Part shown: positions 9,690 through 20,239 of the stretch, piece by piece
Layout: every line of letters begins with the position of its first letter
How positions within the stretch are numbered: the stretch's first letter is position 1
Assembly: GCA_023375785.1 (NCBI GenBank)
Contig: SZWC01007284.1
Span: forward strand, 72,596 to 116,018
DNA: 43,423 bases
Direction: 5' to 3'
From: Penium margaritaceum
Lineage: Eukaryota > Streptophyta > Zygnematophyceae > Desmidiales > Peniaceae
Translations under genes and position numbers: made by a program
Notes under the pieces: generated by a model
Databases searched by the model: none
What the model saw: the letters and a program-made list of their open reading frames with translations, nothing else
Told to the model about the DNA's origin: nothing

Positions 9690-10480
9690 GCAAAGGGATG
9701 TGCGTATTGGCAAAGTTGGAGGTGGTTGACACGGATGTGCGGACTGTTCAAGTACTCAATTGGTGGAGCGCGCTAACTTTTCACCTTCATCGATGACAAT
9801 AGCCTTAAAATGTACGTATACAACATCAAGAAGAGTATTTATATGCTATTGTGCATGTAGGAGTTGGTGGAATCAGTGGAACAGCAAATGGAGATAAGGT
9901 GGAGGTGTTCCAGAGAGACAGAGGTGGCGAGTATGAGGGCCGGTTGGCATGGGTGGAGAGCAAAGGGATTGTGTGACAGAAAACTATGCCACATTCTCCC
10001 CATCAGATTGGTGTCAATGAGAGGGGAAAATGCACCGCCATCAACATGATCCGATCTATGTTGAGTAATTCCAGTCTCGCATAAAAACATTTGGAGGCGG
10101 GACAGACAGGACCGTACATAATGAACATGGCTTTTACAAAGTTGTTAAAAACGGGGAGTCAAAGGTGAGGAAGATGCCATAGGAAATGTAGAGTGGGAGG
10201 AAGTCAACTGTGGCTCACCTCCACACGGTTGGGTGTGTTTCTCATGCTGTTGTGGAGGCATGTGAGGGGCAAGAAAAGCTGGAGCCGTGGACTCCCCGGT
10301 GCATCTTTGTCGGGTTCAAGAGCGGGAGCAAGGTGTACCAGCTCGTCGACTTGCAGAGGCAGCAGATCATAAAGAGTCACATTGTGCAGAAAGAGGACAG
10401 CCGTTGGACGGACAAGGATGTGGGTCTCTCTAAGCGGGGGAAGTGGCTGCCACTCCTCAAGGGGGAAATGCCATAGGAGA
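9690..10480 (+). pseudogene. Element C: copia integrase remnant
   Basis: LEVVDTDVRTVQVLNWW resembles the first catalytic aspartate region (consensus LE.VHTDVCGP). VFQRDRGGEYEGRLAWVESK is the second aspartate motif, and SPHQIGVNERGKCTAINMIR is a decayed version of the catalytic glutamate region. From 10210 the post-integrase segment is well kept: VGCVSHAVV, TPRCIFVGFKSGSKVYQLVD and IIKSHIVQKEDSRW. Several stops separate the pieces, and the zinc-binding N-terminus is not clear. Confidence 0.78.
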
Positions 10481-10659
10481 AAAAAGAGGGTGATATCCAA
10501 GCGGCTCCAACCGGCGGGAAGGATCTGGGGGATGGAGGAGCGGCCGGTAGCAGTGGAGCTAAACGAGGAAGCAATGAGTGAGCTTGCATCTCTGTGGTCC
10601 CCAGCACAGGGTGAGCAGGCTAGCGGTGCTAGTGGTGCTGGAACAGGAAAGAAATAACA

Positions 10660-10702
10660 GAAGCACCGGCAGCAGCAGCAGCAGCAACAGCAACAGCAGC
10701 CT
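10660..10702. repeat. CAG/GCA trinucleotide microsatellite in element C
   Basis: GCACCGGCAGCAGCAGCAGC is followed by more CAGCAA units, lying between integrase and RT of element C. In the element frame it gives poly-Ala/Thr. It lies in the variable linker, where such expansions are tolerated. Confidence 0.85.
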
Positions 10703-10849
10703 CGGAGAAGCGGACGTGCAAGGAGGACAACAAAGCGGTATGATGTCACGGAGGGCATCTGGACTGGGTTCGCTCAAGCGTTCTTTGTCCAAGAGGAGTC
10801 TGGAACCATCAAGGTCGCATTGCAGTGGAAGGATGGGGCTGAGTGGGAG

Positions 10850-11600
10850 GGAGTTATAAAAATCTGAGCTCGCCTCCTACAAGGAGAACAACACTTGGGA
10901 GCTGATCAACGAGCCAAAGGATGAGACATTTATCGGCTCTAAGTGGAACTTCAAGAAGTAGCTCACCAAGGAGGGGAAGGTGGAGTGGTAGAGGGTGCAC
11001 CTGGTGGTGAATGGGTACTCCCAATGGAAGGATCAACACTACGATGAAACCTTCGCACCGGTGGTGAAGCCCACCTCCATCCGCACTATCACCTCTGTGA
11101 CAGTGGCGAGTGACTACAAATTCCACCAAATGGATGTGAAAACTGTATTTCCCAACGGCGGCCTAGATAAGAGGTCCTCATGGAGGTCCCACAGGGGGTG
11201 GATAGGCCGTTGGGGAAGGTGTGCCGGCTTTGTAAGGTACTCTACCAGCTAAAGCAAGCGCCACTCATGTGGTACCTGAAAATGAATGGCTTCATGGCCG
11301 AGCTTGGCTTCAAGTGTTTGCAAGGTAGATCACAGTGTGTACATGCAGAAGCCACCAGGGTTGTACCATGTCATTGTTTTCTACATGAATAACCTAATAC
11401 TTGTGTCGTTGGACGTGGAGGAATTGATAATCCTGAGTCGACAGCTGGGCGGATGGTTCAAAGTGACTGACATGAGTGAGCTCGAGCACAATTTTGACAT
11501 CGCTATCAAGAGGGGTCACAAGCCAGGCACGCTGGAGATGGATAATGCAAAATATATTAAAGAGGTATTCCGCCGCTATAAAATGGAGGACTGAAAAAAA
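10850..11600 (+). pseudogene. Element C: copia reverse transcriptase with mutated active site
   Basis: The RT order is preserved: ASYKENNTWELINEPKDE, SKWNFKK, then YDETFAPVVKPTSIRTI, HQMDVKTVFPNGG (first catalytic Asp), LYQLKQAPLMWY, VDHSVYMQKPPGLY and MSELEHNFDIAIKRG. At 11382-11393, where YVDD is expected, the frame reads YMNN, so both catalytic aspartates of this motif are asparagine. There are also stops (10962, 10988) and a frameshift near 11325. The reading order is clear, but the polymerase is dead. Confidence 0.87.
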
Positions 11601-11684
11601 GGAACATGTCAGCTTGAGCATGGGGCTTAGCACGGATGAAGAGAAGGAGGAGATGACATAACAGTCCACAGTGTGTGAAGCATC

Positions 11685-12040
11685 ATGTATGCCATGGTGA
11701 CAATGCAACCCAACCTGGACTTTGCAGAGGCCCAAATTAGCTGCAATGTTGCTTATCCAGGGCCACAACATTGGAAAGTGGTAAAGCAAAGTTCTCCACT
11801 ACCTCAAGGCAAAAAAACAGCCGTGGCTCGTATTTGGAGGGTGACCGTGGGACAAATCCCTCGAGTTGGTCAGCTACTCCGATGCCGACTGGGTTGGTGA
11901 TGTGGATGAAAGAGAATCTACTTCAGGTATGTGTTTCTGCTTGGTGGTGTAGCAGTTTCTTGGTTAGGCAGAAAGCAAGATTGTGTGACACTGTCTAGCA
12001 CCAAGGTGGGGTACATCACACTTGCAAGAGCCACAAAGGA
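11685..12040 (+). pseudogene. Element C: RNase H remnant, truncated
   Basis: MYAMVTMQPNLDFAEAQIS starts the linker; YSDADWVGDVDERESTSGM is the RNase H core near 11872-11930; LGRKQDCVTLSSTKVGYITL follows at 11970-12030. Frame changes occur between them. The sequence then passes without an LTR into element D at about 12035, so the C-terminal tail and 3' LTR are missing. Confidence 0.8.
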
Positions 12041-13205
12041 AGTGGAAGCAGTGGCATTAGAAGAATTGGCAACAGAAATACAAAGCAAAAGTAGCCACTA
12101 GGGCTGATTATTCCAGCCAGTATACTTGCTCCAAGAACTTGTGGCACAGGAACTTGGGGCACATGGCACATTGCACATTTGAGCTCATGAAAAATCAGGA
12201 ACTAGTGCATGGGATGGAGCTAGGTGATGAGGTTGAAGGAGCAGGGAACTCGTGCGAGTCGTGCCTTCAGGGAAAGGCAAAGAAGAGACCTTCCAAACAT
12301 AAGAGTACGTGTGTTCTTGCACCCGTCAACCTCATCCACTCTGATGTGTGTGGTCCCTTTAAGATAACATCCAATGGATGCAGCAGATTTTTCCTCACAT
12401 GTATCAACAACCAAAACCACAAGGTCTGGAAATACTTTCTCAAAAAGAAAGGCAAGGTGAACGAAAATCTGCAAGCCTTTTTTGCTATGGTTGAGCAACA
12501 GAGTGGTAAGAAGGTGAAGGAATTCAGGACAGACAATGGAGGATAGTAAAAAGCCTGCATGGAGTGGCTCAAGATAGAAGGCATTTAATACCAGAAGACC
12601 ACCCCCCACTTGCCTCAAAGAAACAGCGCAGCAGAGAGGATGAACCAGACCCTCCTCGGCATGAAAATACGCATGCTCTTTGACACCAAGCTACCTCGTA
12701 GGTTATTGGCTGAAGCAACAAGTACGGCTACCTATCTTGTGAACCTCAAACCTGCAGCAGCTCTAAGAAGGAGAGGCAAGAAGAAGCAAACACCGTAGCT
12801 GAAGACGCTGCAAGAAGCACAGTCAGGCAAGAAGCCAGGTCCCTCCCATCTGAAGGCGTTTGATGATTGGAATAGTTTTGCCAAGGTCCAGGTCGGTGAG
12901 GGCCCCGGAATGCTAGATTGAAGAGTGAAAAGGTGTATGAACATCAGATACGGCACCGTCTACAGAATATAGACTGTGGGAATGAGGAAGCAAGAAGGTC
13001 ATCCGCAACAAAGATTTGGAATTCCACGAAAGGTCTGTGAGTAAGGGAGAGCTTCTGGAACTTGAGAGCACTCCCAAATAGAGAGAGTGGCTCACCCTCC
13101 TTGAGGAGGGAGATAAAGCACCAGTACATTGGCATGTGCATGGACTGGGTTGTGCAACACATAGAGGAGCTGATAAAGATGGCTTGGAAGAATTAGAATC
13201 AGTTA
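12040..13205 (+). pseudogene. Element D: copia integrase fragment, both ends truncated
   Basis: The pre-integrase motif LWHRNLGHMAHCTFELMK is followed by CESCLQGKAKKRPSK (HHCC-type zinc domain), then LIHSDVCGPFK (first Asp), KEFRTDNGG (second Asp), a TAG, and PQRNSAAERMNQTLLGM (catalytic Glu region). The domain is the best-kept integrase of the D/E family. It decays after about 12800 through several stops and ends near 13205 in sequence corresponding to 14660 in element E. There it abuts E's protease. Confidence 0.85.
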
Positions 13206-13214
13206 TGTTTAGAA

Positions 13215-13446
13215 AACCGAATTGCTACCACCCAACATCTCCGACCTCAACCTAGAGGGGTTACTCTACTTGCCCTCCTTCACAGCCAACCTGCTCTCCG
13301 TCTCTAAGATAACTGATCACGGCATGATAGTGGTCTTCACAGAGAAAGAAGCAGTGATAGTCCCGACCAAGGCCATAAACATATCCTACTCTGCCAAGAA
13401 GGTTGTTGTACATGTCCCTCGCGTTGGTGGACTACACGTCTTATAG
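13215..13446 (+). pseudogene. Element E: protease C-terminal fragment
   Basis: LLYLPSFTANLLSVSKITDH and VVFTEKEAVIVP form the segment that follows the copia protease active site (LYVP....NLLSVS...). The DSG motif itself is absent because the element begins here, directly after the D fragment. A stop follows at 13444. Confidence 0.75.
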
Positions 13447-14800
13447 ATCAAGATGAAAAAATCAGAAGCTGAATCTTTGATCAAGAGTGATGGTGAGGAG
13501 AGTAGAGATGTAAAGTCTGATGATGAAGGGCATGTCGGAGCAGCAGAAGCAGTGGCAGTGGAAGATTTGGCAACAAAACCGGAAGCAAAAGTAGCCACCG
13601 GGGCTATCATTTGAGCAAGAACACATGCTCTAAGACATTGTAGCACAGGCGCATTGGGCACGTGGCTCATCACAGGTTACTACTCATGGGTTAGCAGGAG
13701 CTATTGCGTGGGATGGAGCTAGGTGATGAGGCAAAGGGAGAAGGGATCTTGTGTGAGCTATGTCTTGAGGACAAGGCTAAAAAGAAACCCTTCAAGCGCA
13801 ATGGTACGCGTGCTCTTGCATCCCTTGACGTCATGCACTCTGATGTGTGTGATATATTTTGCATACCATCAATGGAGGCAGCAGATATTTACTCACATGC
13901 ATTGACAAAAACAGTCCCAACGTCTGGATATACTTTTCCAAAATAAAAGGCGAGGTGAAGGAAAATATGCAAGCCTTTGTCGCTATGTTTGAGCGAAAGA
14001 GAGGCAAGAAGGTAAAGGCATTCAAGAAAGGAAATGGAGGAGAATACAAAGCCTAAAGGGAGTGGCTCAAGACACAGGGCATCGAACACCATAAAACTAC
14101 CCTTTACTCACCTCAAAGCAATAGCGTAGCAGAGAAGATGAACCAGACCCACCTAGGCATGTCAAGGTGCATATTCGTTGACGCCAAGCTGCCTCCTAGG
14201 TTCTGGGCTGAAGAAGTACGCACGGCTATCTACCTTGTGAATCTCACACGTGCAGCAGCTCTACGAAGGAGAGGCAAGAAGAAGCAGACACAGCAGTTGA
14301 AGACGCCTAAATAAGCATGGTCAGGCAAGAAGTTGGACGCCTCCCATCTCAAGGTGTTCAGTTGCACTGGCTTTGCCAAGGTCGAGGTCGGTGAGGGCCC
14401 TGGAAATCTAGTTGCAAGAGCAAGAAAGTGTATTTTCATCGGCTATGACACCGCCCACCAAGCTTATAGACTATAAGATCAAGGAGCCAAGACGTTCATC
14501 TGCAATAAAGATGTGGATTTCTACGAAAGGTCTGTGAGTAAGGGAGAGCTTCTTGAACTCAATAACAATAAAGGACAAGGATAGTGGCTCACTCTCCTTG
14601 ACAAAGGAGATAAAGCGCCAGCACAATGGTACGGGCTGGATGCTGCAACATGGAGAGGAGTTGATGAAGATCACGCGGAGGAATCAGACTCCGATTCTGA
14701 CACATCTGACCCTCCAGGCCATGAGGAGGATGCCTCTTCCATCATCAACGATGAAGCAAACCTTCAGCCTCCACATCAGCAGCAACAACCATTAGGTCCA
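13447..14800 (+). pseudogene. Element E: integrase remnant
   Basis: After an acidic linker rich in Asp, Glu and Lys comes RRIGHVAHHRLLLMG and CELCLEDKAKKKPFKR (zinc domain), VMHSDVCDIF (first Asp), a frameshift near 13860, then GGSRYLLTCID, KVKAFKKGNGGEYKA (second Asp replaced) and SPQSNSVAEKMNQTHLGM (catalytic Glu region). The post-integrase motif KCIFIGYDTAHQAYRL is at 14425-14475. The wording matches element D closely, so both belong to one family; D has the better DNGG motif. Confidence 0.82.
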
Positions 14801-15755
14801 AGGAGTAGCTCACGTATCAACTTACTTCATCAGTATTGTGACGCAGATAGGGGTGAATGGACTGGCTTCAACTATTCGTTCTTGATTCAAGAGGATCCAA
14901 CGTCTGTCAGAGAGGCACTCACTCAGCCTAACAAAGGTGTATGGGATGAAGCAACTCACAGTGAACTCAACTCCATTGAGGAGAATGGGATGTGGGTGCT
15001 GGTGGACAGACCTGCTAGGCTCAAGTTATGGGGTCCAAGTGGGTGCAGAAGTAAAACGGAAACATGATGAAAAGATAGACAAGTACAAGGCTCATGTGGT
15101 AGCAATGGGGTTCTCTGAATGGCCTCACACAGAGTACGATGAGACCTTTACTCCTGTTGTGACGTTTGTCTCCATCCAGTCAATGCTCTCCATTGCTGTT
15201 GCCAAAAACATGGAAGTCCACTAGATGGATGTCAAGACAACCTTTCTTTACGGCAAACTTGACAAGGAGGTGTTGATGGAGGTTCTAGAGGGGGTCGATG
15301 CTCGCGAGGGCAAGGTGTGCAGGTTGATGAAAGCACTCTATGGGCTAAAGCAAGCCTCAAGACTTTAGTACCAGAAGATGCATACATTCATGGCCAAGGA
15401 GTCTTTCACCCTAGAATGTATGTGCATGAGAGCGACAAAGGGATTATGTTGGTCTCCTTGTAATTTGATGACCTAATTATGTGCTCTTCTTCAACAGGGT
15501 TGTTAGATGATCTGAAGTGGAAGCTGAGTGGAAGATTCAAGATGAAGGACATGGATCATCTTGACTACTACCTTGTGATTTCCATCAAGCCTAAAAGAGC
15601 AATAGGTAGCAACAGCCTGAACCAGACAAAATATATCAACTCCTTCCTCAAGCGTTGCGACATGGAAGATTGCAAGCCTGCCAGCACACCCATGAGCTCA
15701 GAGTGCAAGCTGAGTGCTTCAACTCAATGTGCCCATCCAACAAAGCTGAGAAAAC
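14801..15755 (+). pseudogene. Element E: reverse transcriptase remnant
   Basis: NKGVWDEATHSELNSIEENG leads into YKAHVVAMGFSEWPHTEYDE, a stop before MDVKTTFLYGKLDKEV (first catalytic Asp), then KALYGLKQASRL. At the YVDD site the frame reads stop-F-D-D-L-I, so the aspartate pair is kept but the tyrosine codon is a stop. Further on are HLDYYLVISIKP and QTKYINSFLKRCDMEDCKPA. Several stops and one frameshift break the reading. Confidence 0.85.
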
Positions 15756-16095
15756 TGACATATTGGACATTCCATATCAGTGTGCAATGGGCAGTCTGAT
15801 CTGTGCCATAGTCGCCACCCGACCAGATATAGCCCGTGATGTTGGACAGGTGAGCCGGTTTGTGGCCAGCCCTGGTCCACTCCACTGGCAGGCTGTGGAG
15901 CGCATCATGCACTACCTTAAGGGGATGCAGAATACAGGGCTCCAGTTTTGAGGCCTCGCTGGATCCGCGCCACTTTGTCTCATGTGCTACATCGACATTG
16001 ATTGGAGAGGTAGGATAGACGATAGAAAATCCATCTCAGGCTTTGCATGTGTGCTGGAGGTATGATTAACTGTAGGCATTGTGTACATTACTAGA
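15756..16095 (+). pseudogene. Element E: RNase H, N-terminal part
   Basis: YQCAMGSLICAIVATRPDIA, VSRFVASPGPLHWQAVERIM and HYLKGMQNTG are the copia linker; YIDIDWRGRIDDRKSISGFA is the RNase H core. Similarity stops after GFACVL and a frame-shifted GGMIN near 16095, where unrelated sequence begins. The missing C-terminal portion seems to be at 18365-18625. Confidence 0.8.
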
Positions 16096-16261
16096 TGAAT
16101 GTATAGTTACCTACACAAAAAGGTAGCTTCCTAGAAGGTTATAAGGGTTATGAGGTATTTTTTGGACTTTAGACCGTTACAGGTCTGTTGAGAGTTTCTT
16201 ACAATACCTACTTTGCGTACACATATTAACACGTTCCTGAAATTTGAGTTCTTGTCCCTTT

Positions 16262-17500
16262 TGTGCACATATGGACACTCCCCTTCCTGTACATTCTGGA
16301 TCAGACAAGCTCTCCCCCTCCCCTCCAAGGGTATGAGGTGAGTGTACGAGGAAGTGTGTGGTGGAAGTCACAAAATGTACACTATTGTATATCTCGCGCC
16401 TTCTTAGAAAACATCTCATAAGACTACATTAGTATCTATTCTTAATGTCTCCTCCCATTCACTCTCTCATACACTCTTTTCATACACTTTTCAAATTGTT
16501 TGAAGGGGGGGTGGGGAGACGGTCCATCCCCCCGTGGAGTTTGTGAGGCGAGTGTACAATGGGATGTGTGTTATGGAAGTCGTAAAATGTCAACTAGTTT
16601 ATATGTTGCAACTTCCAAGAAAATCCCTCACAAGAGCACACTAGGGTATTTTTTCATACCCTCCCACATTCACCGTCTCATACACTCACCTCAGACACTT
16701 TCCTAATTTTCTGGGAGGGGAGCGGGGCGATGGGTCCCCCGACGTTGCTCGGTCCATCCCTCTCTCTTCCTCGGAGTGAATGAGGCGAGTGTACAAGGGG
16801 GTGTATGTGGTGGAAGTTGCAAAACGTATATCAGTGTACATCTCGTGAATTCTTGGAAAGTCTCTCACAGGAGTAAATTAGTGTCTTCTTTAATACCCTC
16901 CCTAAATATACCGTCTCATACACTCACCTCATACACTTTCTTATTTTTTGCAAAGGGGGGAGGTGGAGAGACCGGTCCATGGACATCTCTCAGTCCATCT
17001 CCCCCCCTCTCCCCAAGAGTGTATGAGGCAAGTGTAAGAGGGGTTGTATGTGGTGGAAGTTATAAATCATACACTAGTGTACATCTCAAGATTTCCTGGA
17101 AAGTCCCTCACGTGACTACACTAGTGTCTATTTTTATTCTCCTCCCACATACGCTGTCTCATACACTCACCTCATATACTTTCCCTTTTTTTAGAGGAGC
17201 GAATGGGGAGAGGGGTCCCTCGACTTCGCTCGGTCCATTCCCCCCCCCCCCTCCTCCAGAGTGTATAAGGNTTTTTATTCTCCTCCCACATACGCTGTCT
17301 CATACACTCACCTCATATACTTTCCCTTTTTTTAGAGGAGCGAATGGGGAGAGGGGTCCCTCGACTTCGCTCGGTCCATTCCCCCCCCCCCTCCTCCAGA
17401 GTGTATAAGGCAAGTGAACGAGGGAGTGTATGTGGTGGAAGTTGCAAAATGTAGACTAGTTTACATCTTGTGACTTCCCCAAGTTCCGCTAATGGGGTTT
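16262..17500. repeat. ~240-bp imperfect tandem array
   Basis: Repeating units share TGAGGCGAGTGTACAAGG, TGTGGTGGAAGTTGCAAAA, ACATCTCGTGA, TCATACACTCACCTCATACA and a G-rich/C-rich pair ending CTCGGTCCATC. The TGAGG anchor occurs near 16333, 16544, 16781, 17024 and 17265, so the period is 211-243 bp. Five units can be counted, the last reaching about 17500. No unit is coding. The array sits inside the interrupted RNase H of element E. Confidence 0.85.
17131..17410. other. Sequence duplicated across an assembly gap
   Basis: Bases 17131-17270 and 17272-17410 are identical except for one C in a C-run (12 versus 11), separated by a single n at 17271. This looks like a contig-join artefact in which the same unit end was placed twice. 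Confidence 0.85.
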
Positions 17501-17529
17501 CAAGGCAGCGTTTGTAACTGTTTGAGTAT

Positions 17530-17990
17530 CTGGTTTGCAAATGGTTTGAATGGGGGGTCCGAGAATCCCCCATAAGATAGAAGGGAACCCGAGCAAGCCA
17601 AAAAAAGACCAACAATCCCTTTCGTAATTAGGGGATGGGTCTGTTCAAGGATTGACTATTGGAGTACCTGGTTGCGAGCGGTTTGAGTGGGGGGTCCAAG
17701 AATCCCCCATACGATAAAAAGGAACCTGTTGGGTCCCGCTACCGCAGGGCCCAACAGGAGCCCAAGTAAGAAAAAAGATAAAGTCCACAGCTCCTGGTGT
17801 AGTTAGGGGATCGGTTCGTTCAAGTTTTGACTATTCCAGTATCTGGTTTATGAGTGGTTTAAGTGGGGGGTCTGAGAATCCCCCATACGACAGAAAAGAA
17901 GGTGTTGGGCCTCGCTGCCACGGGGCCAAGAAGGAACCTGGGAAAGAAAACAAATTAGTATCCACAATCCAGGGTGTGATTAGGGGATGC
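17530..17990. repeat. Three-copy hairpin-bearing repeat
   Basis: TGGGGGGTCCGAGAATCCCCCAT-like blocks occur at 17551, 17688 and 17864 (spacings 137 and 176 bp), each preceded by TATCTGGTTTG-like and followed by TTAGGGGAT-like words. The block itself is a GGGGG...CCCCC hairpin. Copies two and three add a second hairpin made of GTTGGG and GCCCAAC arms. Confidence 0.8.
17725..17758. repeat. Inverted repeat CCTGTTGGGTCC / GGGCCCAACAGG
   Basis: Twelve-base arms with one mismatch enclose the 10-base loop CGCTACCGCA. A degenerate copy lies near 17903-17930. It could form a strong stem-loop or be a mobile-element terminus. Confidence 0.75.
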
Positions 17991-18364
17991 GTTTTCCTTT
18001 AATAAAGACCCTCGTGATCAAGAGAACCCGATTCACGAGAGACGAAGACAACTGGACACGAATAGGTAACTTCCGTTATTACATACATGAAAAGGCATGG
18101 ACTTGAACAAAATATGTCACCTATTATTTCACCATATGTTTCAATCATATTTGACTAAATATGTAAAAAGGTTGTCGGTGCTAGTAAATGAACAAGTGTC
18201 AATCATGAAACTTCTGTGAATGTTCCTAGGATGTCGACCTAACATGTACACTAGAACATGAGTGCACATTTGGAGGGTGATTGGTCATAAATAGTATGAA
18301 AGAACCTCTATTTAGCCACAAGTAGGAATGTGTCTCTTTTTCAAAGTTTTAAGCCAAGTACATC
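17991..18364. other. AT-richer non-coding stretch
   Basis: No coding or structured feature recognised. Its base composition differs from the flanking copia sequence, and it ends where RNase H similarity resumes. Confidence 0.5.
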
Positions 18365-18625
18365 TATTTGAGATGAAGACACCACATGCAACGGCAACGG
18401 TCATCAAGATTGATAACATGAGCGGCATTGACATGTCCAAGAATCCAGTCCTCTCCAGGATTGGGTTATTGGATCTGCTATCGCTCTGCTCGGGATCTTG
18501 GATCTGCAAGCAATAAGTGGAGCTTGAGTATGTTGGTACCTTGCTGAACCGGGCTGGCATGCTTGCAAGGCCACTGGAAAATAGTCTCTACCAGGTGGAC
18601 AGGCAAGGTATCGGCATGGTCAATG
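18365..18625 (+). pseudogene. RNase H C-terminal tail, probably of element E
   Basis: VIKIDNMSGIDMSKNPVLSR matches the copia RNase H tail (CDN.SAI.LSKNPV..SR), and in a nearby frame LEYVGTLLNRAGMLARPLEN matches the LKYV.T..Q.AD.LTKPL ending. Stops and a shift separate them. The position downstream on the same strand, and the absence of any upstream RT between 16095 and here, suggest it completes E's RNase H; about 45 residues between the two halves are missing. Confidence 0.65.
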
Positions 18626-19239
18626 CAGGTGATGAAGAATGATCATGGCAGCTAATACAAGAGATTTGATAAATATGTCTGCCCTTGATCAATATTGTAG
18701 GAAGGATCAGTAATGCTCTGTCCCTTGTGGAGGTATGATCCCTGAATCCATTGTAGGGTAATTCACTTATGCTCTGTATCCTATGAGATATGACCTTTGA
18801 GTACACAATGTGGGTGTATTTGGCCGTTTTGTTGATTTGTCCAAGTGAGAGGTCATGAGTTCGACCCTGGCCCCATGCAGATCTTGGTTGTGAAGGACGG
18901 TTCAAAGAAAGAATTTCCATAGCTTCTTGGAACCTACATTGTTGGTCTGGTACCTTGGAACTAGGATGCTTATGTGTCAAGCCTACGTCACAAGTCTATG
19001 GGTGACGTGTTTGGTCAATCCATTGCTCGAGAATGTGCTTTTAAATTTTGTGGCTGGACATACATCTATGAAAAGATTTTTCTTGCATGGTGATCGATTA
19101 ACCCTTTCCCTATGCTCTCTTGCATATTGACGACTTGAGATATTCTTGAGATGTAATGCTAAGGCGTTAGTAATCTTGAAGGTGAAGTGTATGCCTGATT
19201 AAGTTCGGGGTGTATAACACATACCTATCATGGAAGAAT
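18626..19239. other. Unassigned stretch
   Basis: No domain recognised. A tRNA B-box-like GAGTTCGACCC lies at 18857-18867 without a convincing A box. The LTR of element E could be here, but no terminus was found. Confidence 0.4.
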
Positions 19240-20020
19240 GTGGGAAACCCTTTGTGAGCTTTTCTTTTTTGTAGCTTATTTTCCAGAGGTTATTAGCTCA
19301 ATAGCTAAAATCTGGGATCAGGCAATTTTAAAGGAACGGGATGAAATTGTAGTGCATGGAAATTACAAGATGGTCGAACTTCCACCTATTAGCAAATCCA
19401 TTGCCACATGTAGGGTGTTCCAGCGCAAGCTGAAGCCCAATGGCATGGTTGAGCGCTATAAGGATTGCCTCACTGCGAAGAGCTTTTCCCATGTGGCTGA
19501 TGTGGAATTCGATGCCATTTTTTCCACTATGGAGAAGTACACCAATGCTGAGGCACTCTTGAGGAAGGTGGCTCAGCATGACTGGGAGCTACATCCAATG
19601 GACACCAACAACGTATTCTTGCATAGTCAACTCAACGAGGAGATCTACCTAGCACAACAAACTGGCTTTGATTATGGTACTGGTTGTATCTAGCACCTTC
19701 ACAAGGCCTTGTAGTGGTGAAAATAGTCTCCACGCTATTTGAACCTCCTGATTTACACCACCCTTGAGTGCGTTGGCTACCGTTGCATTCCATTCAACTC
19801 GCTCTCTTTCTGAGCAACCCCTCCGCACCCTTCGTCATCGTCTTGGTGTACGTTGACGACCACTTGATCGCCTCTCCGGACCCTTAGGCTATCCAGAATG
19901 TGAAGACTCTCATTCAGTATGTGTACAAGTTGAAGGATCTCATTCCTACCTGTGTCTTCCTGGGCATGGAGATTTAGCGTGATTTTCAGTGATAATTCTT
20001 GCATGTACATCACGTAGGAT
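19240..20020 (+). pseudogene. Element F: copia reverse transcriptase remnant
   Basis: From 19238 to 19693 one frame reads RT: AILKERDEIVVHGNYKMVEL, RKLKPNGMVERYKDCLTAKS, FSHVADVEFDAIF, HDWELHPMDTNNVFLHSQLN (first catalytic Asp region) and EEIYLAQQTGFDYGTG. After a stop and frame changes comes HLHKAL, then FVIVLVYVDDHLIASPDP with YVDD at 19849-19860, then KLKDLIPTCVFLGMEI. No integrase was seen upstream, so this is a 5'-truncated copy. Confidence 0.87.
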
Positions 20021-20239
20021 ATGTTCACACCCTAGGGGATTGTTTTGCCAACCTTTTGGCTACGGTTTCCCATGCCTCCACGCCCATGACTCCAACAGGA
20101 TGGAGGCACCTTAAGACAGTTGAACCTGCTCACCTTGAGGATCCCATCGATGTCACAACGTATCTTCGAGATATTGGGTCTCTGACGTTCCTTGGTACTA
20201 CCACATATATGGATGCTACATTTTAGGTCAACTTCTTGT

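Noticed and set aside
10204..10758. 184-codon minus-strand open frame with a poly-Cys run
   Set aside because: Antisense of the element C post-integrase region and CAG repeat; the plus strand carries the recognisable motifs.
16262..17500. CRISPR array
   Set aside because: Units are ~240 bp and homologous throughout, with no short repeat/unique spacer pattern, and the context is eukaryotic.
18840..18880. tRNA-derived SINE or tRNA gene
   Set aside because: Only a B-box-like GAGTTCGACCC is present; no A box at the right distance and no cloverleaf could be built.
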